The position numbers and the translations under genes are program-made. Below, in pieces: positions 43,460-52,172 of a stretch of 64,000 bases of DNA (positions within the stretch are counted from its first letter, which is position 1; the number at the start of each line of letters is the position of its first letter). The stretch is taken from positions 682,001 to 746,000 of the forward strand of contig NZ_JARXVH010000001.1 of assembly GCF_029892565.1 (NCBI RefSeq). The letters run 5' to 3'. Under the pieces are notes generated by a model, which saw nothing but the letters and a program-made list of their open reading frames with translations, searched no databases and was not told the origin of the DNA. The stretch is from Streptomyces pseudovenezuelae. GTDB lineage: Bacteria > Actinomycetota > Actinomycetes > Streptomycetales > Streptomycetaceae.

Positions 43460-44644
43460 CTACCAGCGCACCGGCAGGCTGCGCACCCCTCGCATCAGCA
43501 TGCCCGACAGCCAGTCGCCGGGCGGGCCGTCGAGGGTGAGGGCGGGGGCACGCTCCAAGAGGGTCCGTATCGCCGTACGGCCTTCCAGGCGGGCCAGCGG
43601 GGCGCCCAGGCAGAAGTGGATGCCGTGGCCGAACGCCACGTGGCCGCGGGTGTCGCGGCGGATGTCGAAGCGGTCGGGGGCGGGATAGCGCAGTCCGTCG
43701 CGGTCGGCCGCGGTGAGGCCGACCATCACCGCGTCGCCCATCTCGATGTGCGTGCCGCCGATCTCCAGGGACACCGCGGCGAAACGGAACGTCGCGTTCT
43801 CCACCGGTCCCTCGTAGCGCAGCGTCTCCTCGACCATGCCGTCGACGAGGCTCATGTCGGCCCGCAGGGCGGCGAGTTGGTCCGGGTGGGCGAGCAGGGC
43901 ATGGACGGCGTTGGTGATCAGGTTCACCGTCGTCTCGTGGCCCGCGATGAGCAACACGAAGGCCATGCCGCGCAGTTCGCTCGGGGAGAGCCGGTCGCCG
44001 TCCTCGGCGGTCGTGCGGATCAGGTCACCCAACAGGTCGTCGCTCGCCCCCGCGCACCGCTTGTCCTCGATCAGCTCGGTGAGGTAGTCGGCGAGCCGCG
44101 TGAACGCGCCGTACTCGCTCTCCGAGTCGGTCGGCACGATCGCCTCGTTGGAGATCTTCCGGAACTCCGTGCGGTCCATCTCGGGCACGCCGAGCAGCTC
44201 GCAGATCACGGTGATCGGCAGCGGATACGCGAACGAGTCCACGAGGTCGGCCCGGCCCAGCGGCAGCATCTCGTCGAGGAGTTCGTCTGTGATCTGTTGG
44301 ATCCTGGGCCGCAGTTCCTCCACCCGGCGCATGGTGAAGGAGCGGGAGACCAGCGCGCGCAGGCGCGTGTGCTGGGGCGGGTCGGTGGTCAGCACGTTCT
44401 TCCCGATCAGCTCCTCGTCGAGGAACCGCACCCCGATCTTGGTGGCGTCCTTGGCGAGCCGCGGGTCGGCGAGCGCCGCGCGCGCCTCCTCGTACCCGAC
44501 GACGAGCCAGGTCTCGTGGTGCGCGTCGGGCACGGGCAGCCGCACCCGGTGCACCGGCCCGCGCTCGCGCAGCCGCGCGTACACGGGATGCGGATCCTCG
44601 CGGAACCCGTCCCCGAACTTCCCCAGGTCGATCACTTCCACCAT
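43460..44644 (-). CDS. cytochrome P450 (394 aa)
   Basis: Class I bacterial P450. The I-helix oxygen-binding motif is VLLIAGHETTVNLI, the K-helix EETLRY (ExxR), and the heme loop FGHGIHFCLGAPLARLEG with the axial Cys. It resembles the CYP107-type family of streptomycetes. The ATG at 44644 follows GGGGGAGG. No ferredoxin, reductase or biosynthetic gene lies nearby, so it is an orphan that depends on redox partners elsewhere. It is convergent with the dehydrogenase gene, with 9 bp between stops. Confidence 0.93.
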   Translation of the reverse strand: MVEVIDLGKFGDGFREDPHPVYARLRERGPVHRVRLPVPDAHHETWLVVGYEEARAALADPRLAKDATKIGVRFLDEELIGKNVLTTDPPQHTRLRALVSRSFTMRRVEELRPRIQQITDELLDEMLPLGRADLVDSFAYPLPITVICELLGVPEMDRTEFRKISNEAIVPTDSESEYGAFTRLADYLTELIEDKRCAGASDDLLGDLIRTTAEDGDRLSPSELRGMAFVLLIAGHETTVNLITNAVHALLAHPDQLAALRADMSLVDGMVEETLRYEGPVENATFRFAAVSLEIGGTHIEMGDAVMVGLTAADRDGLRYPAPDRFDIRRDTRGHVAFGHGIHFCLGAPLARLEGRTAIRTLLERAPALTLDGPPGDWLSGMLMRGVRSLPVRW

Positions 44645-44814
44645 GGCCTCCCCCGTCCCGACCGGTCCCGACCGTCTCCGACGACTGCGGCTGTCTCGCC
44701 CGGTCACACCCCCACACCCCGGACCACGCGAACCCGCACCCGTCTTCCACCCCGACAACGTCCGGAACCCGCCGTGAGTGCCCGCCTTCCAACTCCCGCC
44801 CTCTGCTTGCCCTC

Positions 44815-45492
44815 TTAGTTGCCCTCCCCCGGTTCCTCCAGGAGTCCCACGTCGTACACCAGCAGTGCGACCTGCACACGGTTGTTCAGGTCGAGCTTGG
44901 CGAGGATGCGGGAGACGTGGGTCTTGACGGTGGCGACGCTCATGAAGAGTTGGGCGGCGATCTCTGCGTTGGACAGCCCCCGGCCGACCGCGACAGCCAC
45001 CTCGCGTTCGCGGTCGTTGAGCACGGAGATCCGCTCACGGGCGCGTGCGCGCCGGGTGTCGGCGGCGTTCCCCACGGCGTGCTCCATCAGTCGGCGGGTG
45101 ACGGCGGGCGACAGGACGGGGTCGCCGGCCGCGACCCGCCGCACCGCCTCGACGATCTCCTTGGGGGGCGTGTCCTTGAGGACGAATCCGGCGGCGCCCG
45201 CGCGCAGGGCGCGCAGCACCTGTTCGTCGCCGTGGAAGGTGGTGAGGACGATGACCTGCGGGGCGTCCTTGCGGGTGCGCAGCCGCTCCGTGGCCGTGAG
45301 TCCGTCCACCGTCGGCATCCGGATGTCCATGAGGACGACGTCCGGCCGGGTGCGGTCGACGAGGGCCTCGACCTCGGAGCCGTCCGCGGCCTCGCCGACG
45401 ACCTCGATGTCGTCCGCGCCGCCCAGCATCAGGGACAGGCCCGCCCGCACCAGCGGATCGTCGTCGACGAGGAGCAGTCTGATCGCAGTCAT
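44815..45492 (-). CDS. NarL/LuxR-type response regulator (225 aa)
   Basis: Receiver domain with IRLLLVDDDPLVRAGL, phospho-acceptor Asp in PDVVLMDIRMPTVDG and the Lys in FVLKDTPPKE, then a LuxR helix-turn-helix (SVLNDREREVAVAVGRGLSNAEI). It belongs with the histidine kinase at 45705-46955, but unlike the pair at 4.2-6.0 kb the genes are 212 bp apart, so it may have its own promoter. Between P450 and this gene (44645-44814) I see only a short duplicated TCCCGACCG. Confidence 0.9.
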   Translation of the reverse strand: MTAIRLLLVDDDPLVRAGLSLMLGGADDIEVVGEAADGSEVEALVDRTRPDVVLMDIRMPTVDGLTATERLRTRKDAPQVIVLTTFHGDEQVLRALRAGAAGFVLKDTPPKEIVEAVRRVAAGDPVLSPAVTRRLMEHAVGNAADTRRARARERISVLNDREREVAVAVGRGLSNAEIAAQLFMSVATVKTHVSRILAKLDLNNRVQVALLVYDVGLLEEPGEGN

Positions 45493-45704
45493 GGGCCTAC
45501 GTAATCACGGTTGCGCCGGCCGCACGGCACGGCTGTGGACGGGACCGGCGATCCGGTCAACACGCGCGCGTGGAGGCGGGTTTGGAAAGTGGGCGCAGGG
45601 TCGGAGGGGGGATACGGAGTCGGAGGGTGGATACGGGGCTGGAAAGCGGACGCCGGCTCGGCGAGAACGCGTACGGCGCCCCAGCCCACTCCCGGCAACC
45701 ACCC
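45493..45704. other. 212-bp gap between kinase and regulator genes with an imperfect repeat
   Basis: The gap contains two copies of a TGGAAAG(T/C)GG(G/A)CGC segment and two GGATACGG units, together an imperfect tandem duplication of about 40-45 bp. There is no convincing open frame with a start and ribosome site. It probably holds the promoter of the response regulator gene. Confidence 0.4.
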
Positions 45705-46955
45705 TCACCCCCACGGCAACCAGGCCCGCACCCGGAATCCGCCGTCCTCCCCGGTCCCGTGCTCCAGCCGTCCCCCGGCCAGCGTCGCCCGCTCCGTGAG
45801 GCCGATCAGGCCCTGACCCGAGCCGGGGACGGCCGGTACGTCACCCTCGGGGGCGGGGTTGTGCACGGTCACCACGAGCCCCTCCCCCGGAGCGCCGGTG
45901 ACGCAGACCGCGACCTCCGTACCGGGCGCGTGCTTGCGGGCGTTGGTCAGTCCCTCCTGGGCGATGCGGTACGCGGTGCGGCCGACGGAGGCGGGGACGG
46001 CGGTGGGGTCGCCGACGCGGTTGTCGAGGACGACCTTCATGCCGGCCTCGCACGACTCGGCGACCAGCGCGGAGATCGCGGCGAGCGTCGGCTGGGGCCG
46101 CCCGCTCTCCTCGTTCTCGCCCGCGCGCAGTACGCCGATGATCTCCCGCAGGTCCTGCAGCGCCTCGTGGGCGCTCTCCCGGATGACGCCGGCCGCCCGC
46201 GCGATCTCCTCGCGGGGCGCGTCCGGGCGGAACTCCAGGGCGCCCGCGTGCACGCTGAGCAGCGTCAGACGATGGGCGAGGACGTCGTGCATCTCCCGGG
46301 CGATGGCCTCGCGCGCGAGGCGTTGCGCCTGCTCCGCGCGCAGCCGTGCCTCGGTCTCGGCGCGCCGTGCGCGGTCGCGCAGGCTGACCATCAACTGCCG
46401 CTTCGACCGTACGAACATGCCCCAGCCGATGACGGTCACGATGAGCAGGGTCGTGAAGGCGACGATGCCCGCGTAGGGCAGGTCGGGGTCGGGGCGCAGC
46501 CAGAAGAAGAACGGGATCAGGACGAGTTGAGTGCCGCCGATCCAGGCCACATAGCGGAACGGCCGGTGCACGGCGACGGTGAACAGCGCGACCATGGAGG
46601 CGCCGCCCGCGGTGTTGGACAGCAGACCCACGGGGATCATGGCGACGGCGAGGCCGACCGGCCAGCGGCGGCGCCCCCAGAGGGCGGCGCAGGCGAGCGC
46701 GCCGACCAACTGGTCGACGGCGATGAAGCCCTGCGAGAGGCTCGGGTCGTCGGCCACGCTCTGCGCGCCCGCGATGCCGACCGCCGAGGCCAGCAGGAAG
46801 GCGCTGAAGTCGACCACCCAGTCGCGTGCGGTGCGCCGCGGTCGGCGCCCTGCCGCCGTGGCGTCCGGATCGAGGTCGTGGAGCACCGCGGACGGGAACA
46901 GCCATCGGCGGCTGGTGATCGTCTGCGGTGTCGGGGCCGGCTTGTCTGAGCTCAC
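45705..46955 (-). CDS. NarL-family sensor histidine kinase (416 aa)
   Basis: HisKA_3-type kinase. Several membrane helices span about residues 40-180 (FSAFLLASAVGIAGA, AGIVAFTTLLIVTVIGWGMF). The acceptor His is in EAIAREMHDVLAHRLTLLS and the HATPase region has AQEGLTNARKHAPG and GQGLIGLTERATLAGG. The start was set at the GTG at 46955 (SSDKPAPTP), because TAGATT at 46969-46964 lies 8 nt before it as a -10, suggesting a leaderless mRNA; the longer frame upstream is not coding-like. Cognate partner of the regulator at 44815-45492. Confidence 0.9.
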   Translation of the reverse strand: MSSDKPAPTPQTITSRRWLFPSAVLHDLDPDATAAGRRPRRTARDWVVDFSAFLLASAVGIAGAQSVADDPSLSQGFIAVDQLVGALACAALWGRRRWPVGLAVAMIPVGLLSNTAGGASMVALFTVAVHRPFRYVAWIGGTQLVLIPFFFWLRPDPDLPYAGIVAFTTLLIVTVIGWGMFVRSKRQLMVSLRDRARRAETEARLRAEQAQRLAREAIAREMHDVLAHRLTLLSVHAGALEFRPDAPREEIARAAGVIRESAHEALQDLREIIGVLRAGENEESGRPQPTLAAISALVAESCEAGMKVVLDNRVGDPTAVPASVGRTAYRIAQEGLTNARKHAPGTEVAVCVTGAPGEGLVVTVHNPAPEGDVPAVPGSGQGLIGLTERATLAGGRLEHGTGEDGGFRVRAWLPWG

Positions 46956-47010
46956 AGTCGACAAATCTATGCGCGGCGGGGCCAGGCCACCGCCTTCCGT
47001 ACGAGATCGG

Positions 47011-47043
47011 CGACCAAAGTCTCGCCGCCATGGACTTTCGACG
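47011..47043. promoter_or_regulatory. inverted repeat in the kinase/small membrane protein divergent region
   Basis: CGACCAAAGTC (47011-47021) and GACTTTCGACG (47033-47043) match at 9 of 11 paired positions, with AAAGTC/GACTTT perfect and an 11-bp spacer. It lies 56 bp upstream of the kinase start and 91 bp from the small membrane protein start. It is a possible site for the response regulator, which would give autoregulation. Confidence 0.35.
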
Positions 47044-47133
47044 CACCCATGGGCGTCAAGGATCATCCTGCGGCGGGCATGCCTCGCCCCGCGGCCGATG
47101 TGGGTGGGGGGACCGCGGGGCGAGGGTGGTGCC

Positions 47134-47334
47134 ATGAAACAGCTGCTGGAACTACTCGGTCTTCTCGCGCTGGTACAGGGTGTGCTGGGCCTGCTGCACG
47201 AGTTCACCCACTGGCATGTGGGCTTCGTACAGAAGCTCGGTTTCCTCGACGGCTACGGGGTCTACGCGAGCGTCGCACTGGTGGTGCTGGCGATCGCGCT
47301 GTTCGCCGCCGCGGAGAGTCTGAAGTCCGGCTGA
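47134..47334 (+). CDS. small two-helix membrane protein (66 aa)
   Basis: MKQLLELLGLLALVQGVLGLLHEF and VYASVALVVLAIALFAAAESL are two membrane helices joined by a short aromatic/His-rich loop (THWHVGFVQKLGFLDGYG). GAGGGTGG precedes the ATG. It is divergent from the sensor kinase gene and may be a target or partner of that system. No family function is recognised. Confidence 0.65.
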   Translation: MKQLLELLGLLALVQGVLGLLHEFTHWHVGFVQKLGFLDGYGVYASVALVVLAIALFAAAESLKSG

Positions 47335-47398
47335 CCGTGGTCCGGGCTCCCGGCTGGTCGCGCTGTTCCCTCGACGGCAGCTGAGCGGGGGAAGTCGC

Positions 47399-47794
47399 TC
47401 AGCAGCCGAAGTCGATCAGGTCGAAGGTGACGTAGTGGTCCGCGGTGTAGTAGTCCTCCTGGGACTGCTGACCGGTGACGATGCGCTTCGCACCGCGCGT
47501 GGACGAACCGGGCGTCTTGACCGTGTACTCGTGGTAGTAGCCGGACGACTGACCGGGCAGCACGCCTTCCTGGTTCCGGAAGACCGTGCCGTCCTGCGAG
47601 TACGGGTAGGGGCCGCCCGCGTCGATCAGGTCCAGCGTGTCGTACGCCTGCGAGGGCAGGTCGCCGTAGCAGATGCTGCCGACCGAGGCCGCGGCGGCGT
47701 CCGCGGTGGTGACGGAGACCGTGCCGCCGACCAGGAGTGCGGACAGGACGGCGGCAGCGGCACCGATGCGGGTGATTCGTGGGGGGAATCTCAT
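47399..47794 (-). CDS. secreted guanyl-specific ribonuclease, RNase Sa-like (131 aa)
   Basis: Extracellular RNase of the Sa/barnase-like family, cutting RNA after G. After a signal peptide (PRITRIGAAAAVLSALLVGG) the mature domain of about 95 residues closely follows RNase Sa: YDTLDLIDAGGPYPYSQDG, catalytic Glu in GYYHEYTVKTPG, Arg in GAKRIVTG, His in TADHYVTFDLI, and the terminal Cys that pairs with the N-terminal Cys in ICYGDLP. The start is uncertain (ATG 47794 or 47803). TTGACA lies at 47832-47827 as a possible -35. No barstar-like inhibitor gene is adjacent, acceptable for a secreted enzyme. Confidence 0.9.
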   Translation of the reverse strand: MRFPPRITRIGAAAAVLSALLVGGTVSVTTADAAAASVGSICYGDLPSQAYDTLDLIDAGGPYPYSQDGTVFRNQEGVLPGQSSGYYHEYTVKTPGSSTRGAKRIVTGQQSQEDYYTADHYVTFDLIDFGC

Positions 47795-48059
47795 GCCCCC
47801 CATGATGACGCGCGTAGACAGTGGCATGTCAATGACAACTCCGGAGATTTTCCCGTCAAGTCCGATGAGTTTTCCGCGAGTTAACGTGGCGCCGCGGGTC
47901 CCCACGCGGTCCCCACAAGCATCTCCTCGTCTTGGCGCCGCGAGATCGATACGGCCCTTTTCAACACGATCGAGTGACTAACGCCGATTCGCGGCAACCA
48001 CACGCCTTCTCCGCATGTCACACACCTCGCATTCAACGCGGCATGCCCCAGGAGGAACC

Positions 48060-48653
48060 ATGAGCCACCCGCAGGATCCACAGCAGCCCGGATGGGGCGG
48101 ACCGCAGCAGCCGTACGGGCAGCCGCCATTCCCGCCGCAGCCGCCGAAGAAGAGCGGCATGGGGAAGATCCTGGGCTTCGGTTGCCTCGGCCTGGTGGGC
48201 GTCATCGTCCTGTTCGGCGTCATCGGGGCGCTGCTCAGCAACGGCGACGACTCGAAGGACTCCAGCGGCTCGAACGGCGTCGAGCCGACCGCCTCCACGC
48301 CGAAGAAGGAGAAGCCCGCCTCGGCGGAGAACAACGAGAAGAAGGCCGAGAAGAAGGTCGTCACCTTCAAGGTGTGGGGCACCGCGCCCGCCGGTGCCCT
48401 CGGTCCGCTGGACATCACCTACGGCTCGGACTCCGACAACCGCAAGGGCAAGTTCGCGAACGGCAAGTTCGAGGCCACGCTGCCCCTCGACGAGGACGCG
48501 CTGTACTACAACGTCACGGCCCAACTGCAGGGCTCCGGTGACATCAACTGCTCGGTCACCGTCGACGGCCACACGAAGAAGGGGCATGCGTCCGGCGGGT
48601 ACAACCTCTGCACCGCGCAGCTGAGTTCCGGGCTGCTCGGCGGCTGGGACTGA
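48060..48653 (+). CDS. MmpS-like membrane-anchored protein (197 aa)
   Basis: A Pro/Gln-rich cytoplasmic N-terminus (QQPYGQPPFPPQPP), one membrane helix (ILGFGCLGLVGVIVLFGVIGALL), a Lys/Glu/Ser linker and a C-terminal beta domain (VTFKVWGTAPAGALGPLDIT, DINCSVTVDGHTKKG) that resembles the external domain of mycobacterial MmpS proteins. There is no MmpL transporter next to it. AGGAGG lies 5 bases before the ATG, which fixes the start. Function unknown. Confidence 0.8.
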   Translation: MSHPQDPQQPGWGGPQQPYGQPPFPPQPPKKSGMGKILGFGCLGLVGVIVLFGVIGALLSNGDDSKDSSGSNGVEPTASTPKKEKPASAENNEKKAEKKVVTFKVWGTAPAGALGPLDITYGSDSDNRKGKFANGKFEATLPLDEDALYYNVTAQLQGSGDINCSVTVDGHTKKGHASGGYNLCTAQLSSGLLGGWD

Positions 48654-48663
48654 CGCGGCCCGG

Positions 48664-48676
48664 AGGGCAGCGCCCT
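48664..48676. terminator. small hairpin between convergent genes
   Basis: AGGGC (48664-48668) and GCCCT (48672-48676) form a 5-bp stem with a 3-nt loop, 11 bp past the MmpS-like gene and 10 bp from the end of the convergent DHFR-like gene. It could serve both directions but is short. Confidence 0.35.
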
Positions 48677-48685
48677 AGGTCGTCG

Positions 48686-49312
48686 TCACGCGTTCTCCGG
48701 AAGCTCGTACGACCCGTACTCCGGCCGCCCGGCCAGGTCGTACGACTGGATCGAGACGCCGGTTCCGGTGACGCTGCCGCCCGCGTGCGTGAACTTGGTC
48801 GGTACCGCGCCCTCCGGGAAGAGGCGGAAGCCGGAGCCGAGGACGACCGGGAAGGTCAGCAGGTGGAGGGTGTCGACCAGGTCGAGGGCGAGCAGGGACT
48901 GGACGAGGGCGCCGCTGCCGTGGACCTGGACCTCGCCGTCGGTGCGCTCCTTGAGGGCCGCGACCTCCTTGGCGAGGTCGCCGCCGAGCACCGTGGTGTT
49001 GGCCCAGTCGGGGGCGGTCAGGGTCGATGAGGCGACGTACTTCGGGAGTCCGTTGAGTTTGGCGGCGACCGGGTCCGCGGGGTCGGTCACCTTCGGCCAG
49101 TGCGAGGCGAAGATGTCGTACGTGCGGCGGCCGAGGAGGAACGCGCCGGGGCGCTCGAAGACCTCGGTGATGAACCGGCCGAAGTCGTCGTCGCCGTACG
49201 GGAAACTCCAGCCGCCGTGCTCGAAGCCTCCCCGGCGGTCCTCCTGGGGGCCGCCGGGGGCCTGGTAGACGCCGTCGAGGGTGACGAAGAGGGTGGAGAC
49301 GAGCTTGCCCAT
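48686..49312 (-). CDS. dihydrofolate reductase-family protein (RibD C-terminal-like, 208 aa)
   Basis: DHFR-fold reductase of the RibD_C branch common in actinobacteria. KLVSTLFVTLDGVYQAPGG opens the fold, LLGRRTYDIFASHWP and KYVASSTL are conserved, VHGSGALVQSLL binds the cofactor, and LLTFPVVLGSGFRLFPEG closes the domain. It is not FolA (no DHFR substrate motif). Substrate unknown. Confidence 0.87.
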   Translation of the reverse strand: MGKLVSTLFVTLDGVYQAPGGPQEDRRGGFEHGGWSFPYGDDDFGRFITEVFERPGAFLLGRRTYDIFASHWPKVTDPADPVAAKLNGLPKYVASSTLTAPDWANTTVLGGDLAKEVAALKERTDGEVQVHGSGALVQSLLALDLVDTLHLLTFPVVLGSGFRLFPEGAVPTKFTHAGGSVTGTGVSIQSYDLAGRPEYGSYELPENA

Positions 49313-49386
49313 GTCGGGTGCCTGCTTCCTGGTGCGGGGGCTGTTGTCATCACCTCAGACCGCGCGGGCCCCCGCAACTCATCGCT

Positions 49387-50202
49387 CTATCCGGCGTGCG
49401 TCGAGAAGAGGCCGCCCGTCGGCCCCTGCTTGTCGCCGCCCTGCGCCTTCTTGAGGGCGTTCGCCAGGCTCTCGATGGTGAGGGACTGCAGGATCACCTT
49501 GCCGTTGCCCTCCAGGGTGGCCAGGGACAGACCCTCGCCGCCGAAGACGGCGTTCATCAAACCCTGGCGGTTGAGGCCGCCGACGCGCTGGACGCCGTAC
49601 TGGATGCCCTCCTCGAAGGCGACGACGCAGCCCGTGTCGACCTCGATACGGCCGCCGAAGTCGGCCGGGTTGAGGTCGATGAAGTTGCCCGCGCCGGCGA
49701 TGATCACCGTGCCGTGCCCGGTGAACTTCTCCAGGACGAAGCCCTCGCCGCCGCTCATGCCGGTGCGGCCGCCCTGGAAAGCGATGCCGAAGTCGACGCT
49801 CGACTCGGCCGCCACGAACGCGTCCTTCTCGGCGAACCACGCGCGCGTGCCGTCGAGCTCCAGGGCGCGCATCTCGCCGGGCAGCACGCCCGCGAAGCCG
49901 ACCGTGCCCTCGCCGCTCTGGGAGGTGAAGTACTGGAACGCCAGCGACTCGCCCGCGAGCGCGCGCTGGCCGACCTGCATGGCGGTGCCCATGGCCTGGC
50001 GGAGCATGCCGCCCATGCCGCCGGCACCGCCCTGGGGCTGGCCGCCGCCGCTGTTCGACGGACCGGAGAGGCGCGTCTCCATGGTCACGTTCGTCGTCTT
50101 GAACAGGAACTTGCCCGCCTCGCAGTACACGGTCTGACCGGGGCGCAGGCTGACGACCGCCATCTGCATGGCGCTGCCGACAATCTCTTGCTGAAGAGTC
50201 AC
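49387..50202 (-). CDS. AIM24/TIGR00266-family protein (271 aa)
   Basis: Double-psi/beta-helix-like AIM24 protein. GQTVYCEAGKFLFKTTNVTMETRL, LAFQYFTSQSGEGTVGFAG, PGEMRALELDGTRAWF and FEKFTGHG-type glycine turns are typical. A glycine/methionine-rich insert (GGAGGMGGMLRQAMGTAMQVG) interrupts the N-terminal third. The GTG at 50202 (MTLQQEIVGSAM) was chosen by family resemblance; other starts are at 50169 and 50244. Function is not established; mitochondrial homologues affect membrane organisation. Confidence 0.8.
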   Translation of the reverse strand: MTLQQEIVGSAMQMAVVSLRPGQTVYCEAGKFLFKTTNVTMETRLSGPSNSGGGQPQGGAGGMGGMLRQAMGTAMQVGQRALAGESLAFQYFTSQSGEGTVGFAGVLPGEMRALELDGTRAWFAEKDAFVAAESSVDFGIAFQGGRTGMSGGEGFVLEKFTGHGTVIIAGAGNFIDLNPADFGGRIEVDTGCVVAFEEGIQYGVQRVGGLNRQGLMNAVFGGEGLSLATLEGNGKVILQSLTIESLANALKKAQGGDKQGPTGGLFSTHAG

Positions 50203-50345
50203 GCCAGTGACAACGCGTGAGACGGAGCGAATGGTTCCGCCCATGCGGGTCCGATCGTCCGGTTCCGGCCATCGGATTCCGGCCGCGCGACCTCGGCGTC
50301 CGTTCGCCGCCGGTACCGAGGGCTCGCGGCGGCTGGGATGGACCC

Positions 50346-51104
50346 ATGACAACGACACACAGCACGGCCAATGGATCCCTGAACGGCAAGGTCGCCCTGG
50401 TCACCGGCGGCAGCCGTGGCATCGGCGCGGCCACCGCGGTACGGCTCGCGCGGGAGGGCGCTGACGTGGCCCTCACCTATGTGAACGGCAAGGAGGCCGC
50501 CGAGGACGTCGTACGGCGGGTCGAGGCGTTCGGGCGGCGGGCGGTGGCCCTGCGCGCGGACTCGGCGGACCCGGCGGAGGCGGCCGGCGCGGTGGAGCGT
50601 ACGGCCGAGGCGCTGGGCGGGCTCGACGTGCTGGTGAACAACGCGGGTGTGGGGGTGCTGGGCCCGCTGGAGGGCCTCTCGCTCACCGACGTGGACCGGG
50701 TGCTGGCGGTGAACGTCCGGGGCGTGTTCCTGACCTCGCAGGCGGCCGCCGCGCGGATGCCGTCGGGCGGCCGGATCATCACGATCGGCACCTGTATGAC
50801 CCAGCGGGTGCCCGGCCCCGGCGGCACCCTCTACGCGACGAGCAAGTCGGCCCTGATCGGCCTGACGAAGGCCCTCGCCCGCGAGCTGGGCTCCCGCGGG
50901 ATCACCGCGAACATCGTCCACCCCGGCCCGACCGACACCGACATGAACCCGGCCGACGGCCCGTACGCCCCTGCCCAGGCCGAGATGACGGCCCTCGGCC
51001 GCTTCGGGACGGCGGACGAGGTGGCATCGACGGTGGCGTATCTGGCGGGGGCGGACTATGTCACGGGCGCGGAGTTCGCGGTGGACGGGGGCCACGCGGC
51101 GTGA
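50346..51104 (+). CDS. SDR-family oxidoreductase (252 aa)
   Basis: Short-chain dehydrogenase/reductase of the FabG-like classical type. Cofactor motif VTGGSRGIGAA, NNAGVG, and the catalytic YATSK are present. At the usual Ser position the sequence is RIITIGTCMTQRVPGPGG, so Thr or Cys replaces Ser; relatives I remember read IGSC here. A C-terminal VTGAEFAVDGGHA is standard. The ATG at 50346 starts the conserved part. Substrate unknown. Confidence 0.87.
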   Translation: MTTTHSTANGSLNGKVALVTGGSRGIGAATAVRLAREGADVALTYVNGKEAAEDVVRRVEAFGRRAVALRADSADPAEAAGAVERTAEALGGLDVLVNNAGVGVLGPLEGLSLTDVDRVLAVNVRGVFLTSQAAAARMPSGGRIITIGTCMTQRVPGPGGTLYATSKSALIGLTKALARELGSRGITANIVHPGPTDTDMNPADGPYAPAQAEMTALGRFGTADEVASTVAYLAGADYVTGAEFAVDGGHAA

Positions 51105-51107
51105 GGG

Positions 51108-52118
51108 TCAAGTGAGCGTCTGCCGAACCCGGTGCAGATAGCTGAAGTCATGGCTGTCGCGGGCACGGGAGAGGGGGCGGATCTCGCGCGTGGCCACGTT
51201 CAGGGCGATGCCGCCCAGCGGCGCCAGGACCCAGCCCAGACCGGGTTGCACCACCTCCGCGGCAGCCGCCGTCAGCCCCACGGTCACCGTCACCGACCGT
51301 TCCACCCAGGCCGTACGGCTGCTCTTCGCCGCTGCACGGTAGTCCCTGACGGACTCGTCGATCTCGCGACGCAGTTCGGCCAGGACGTCGGCCGGGTGCT
51401 CGTAGTCGCGGCGGAGGTCGCCGAGGAGGCGGTGCAGGGCGCGCATGAGGCGGTGGCGTTCGTCGACGTACCGGTCGCGGAAGGCGAGGACGTCCACGGT
51501 GGGAGTACCCGGCGCGGGGACCGGCAGGAACGCACCGAGATCCGCCTGGTACGCCGTCAGCCGCTGCTCGCGCGAAGGGCGCAGGGACAAGGCGTACGCG
51601 TCCGGGTGGTCGGTGTACGGGACGTACGGGACCGGGCCGTCGGCGGCCAGTTCACGGGCCAGGACGCCGATGATCAGCTGTTGGACCTCGGACGGCACGG
51701 CGAGGGTCCGGAACCTGTGGCCGGAGCGCTCGGCCAGGCCGAGGACCAGGAGTTCATGCTCCAGCCAGGAGCAGAGTTTGGAGACGTAGAGGAACGCGTC
51801 CGGCGGCGCGGGCACTCTGGGGCGGTCCGGGCCCGCGGCCAGGCGGCGCAGTTCCTCGCGCAGCACCTGGGAGGTGCGTGATCCGTGGAAGACGCTGCCG
51901 AAGTCCGGATCGTCCAGCACATCCATGGATTCCGCGCCGAAGCGCAGCGGCGTGTACAGGGACCGGTCCCGCAGATCCTTCAACTCCGGGGAGACGGCAG
52001 CCTCGTAGACCTCAGGCGCACGGGGTACGACCGTGGCGATGCCGTCCCAGTACAGCAGTGCCTGGTGGAGCACCTCCGCCGGCGGCTTCACCAACGGGTA
52101 GTAGAGCAGAACCGCCAT
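51108..52118 (-). CDS. DUF6236-like protein (336 aa)
   Basis: Begins MAVLLYYPLVKPPAEVLHQALLYWDG, a motif I associate with the DUF6236 family, followed by a helical middle and a short hydrophobic AEVVQPGLGWVLAPLGGIAL near the C-terminus. No catalytic motif is seen. It is convergent with the SDR gene with only 3 bp between stops, and starts just beyond the hairpin that ends the allantoin operon. Function unknown. Confidence 0.7.
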   Translation of the reverse strand: MAVLLYYPLVKPPAEVLHQALLYWDGIATVVPRAPEVYEAAVSPELKDLRDRSLYTPLRFGAESMDVLDDPDFGSVFHGSRTSQVLREELRRLAAGPDRPRVPAPPDAFLYVSKLCSWLEHELLVLGLAERSGHRFRTLAVPSEVQQLIIGVLARELAADGPVPYVPYTDHPDAYALSLRPSREQRLTAYQADLGAFLPVPAPGTPTVDVLAFRDRYVDERHRLMRALHRLLGDLRRDYEHPADVLAELRREIDESVRDYRAAAKSSRTAWVERSVTVTVGLTAAAAEVVQPGLGWVLAPLGGIALNVATREIRPLSRARDSHDFSYLHRVRQTLT

Positions 52119-52127
52119 CGCGCCTCC

Positions 52128-52163
52128 CCGTGAACACCCCGTTCCCGCGGGGGGTGTTCACGG
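52128..52163 (-). terminator. 13-bp-stem hairpin terminator of the allantoin operon
   Basis: CCGTGAACACCCC (52128-52140) pairs perfectly with GGGGTGTTCACGG (52151-52163) around a 10-nt loop, 10 bp past the allantoicase stop. It is the clearest terminator-like structure on this side of the cluster. It is also just upstream of the DUF6236-like start, so an operator role cannot be excluded. Confidence 0.7.
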
Positions 52164-52172
52164 TAGCGGAGG

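Noticed and set aside
43460..44644. Biosynthetic gene cluster around the P450
   Set aside because: No polyketide, peptide, terpene or tailoring genes are nearby; neighbours are a sugar dehydrogenase and a two-component system.
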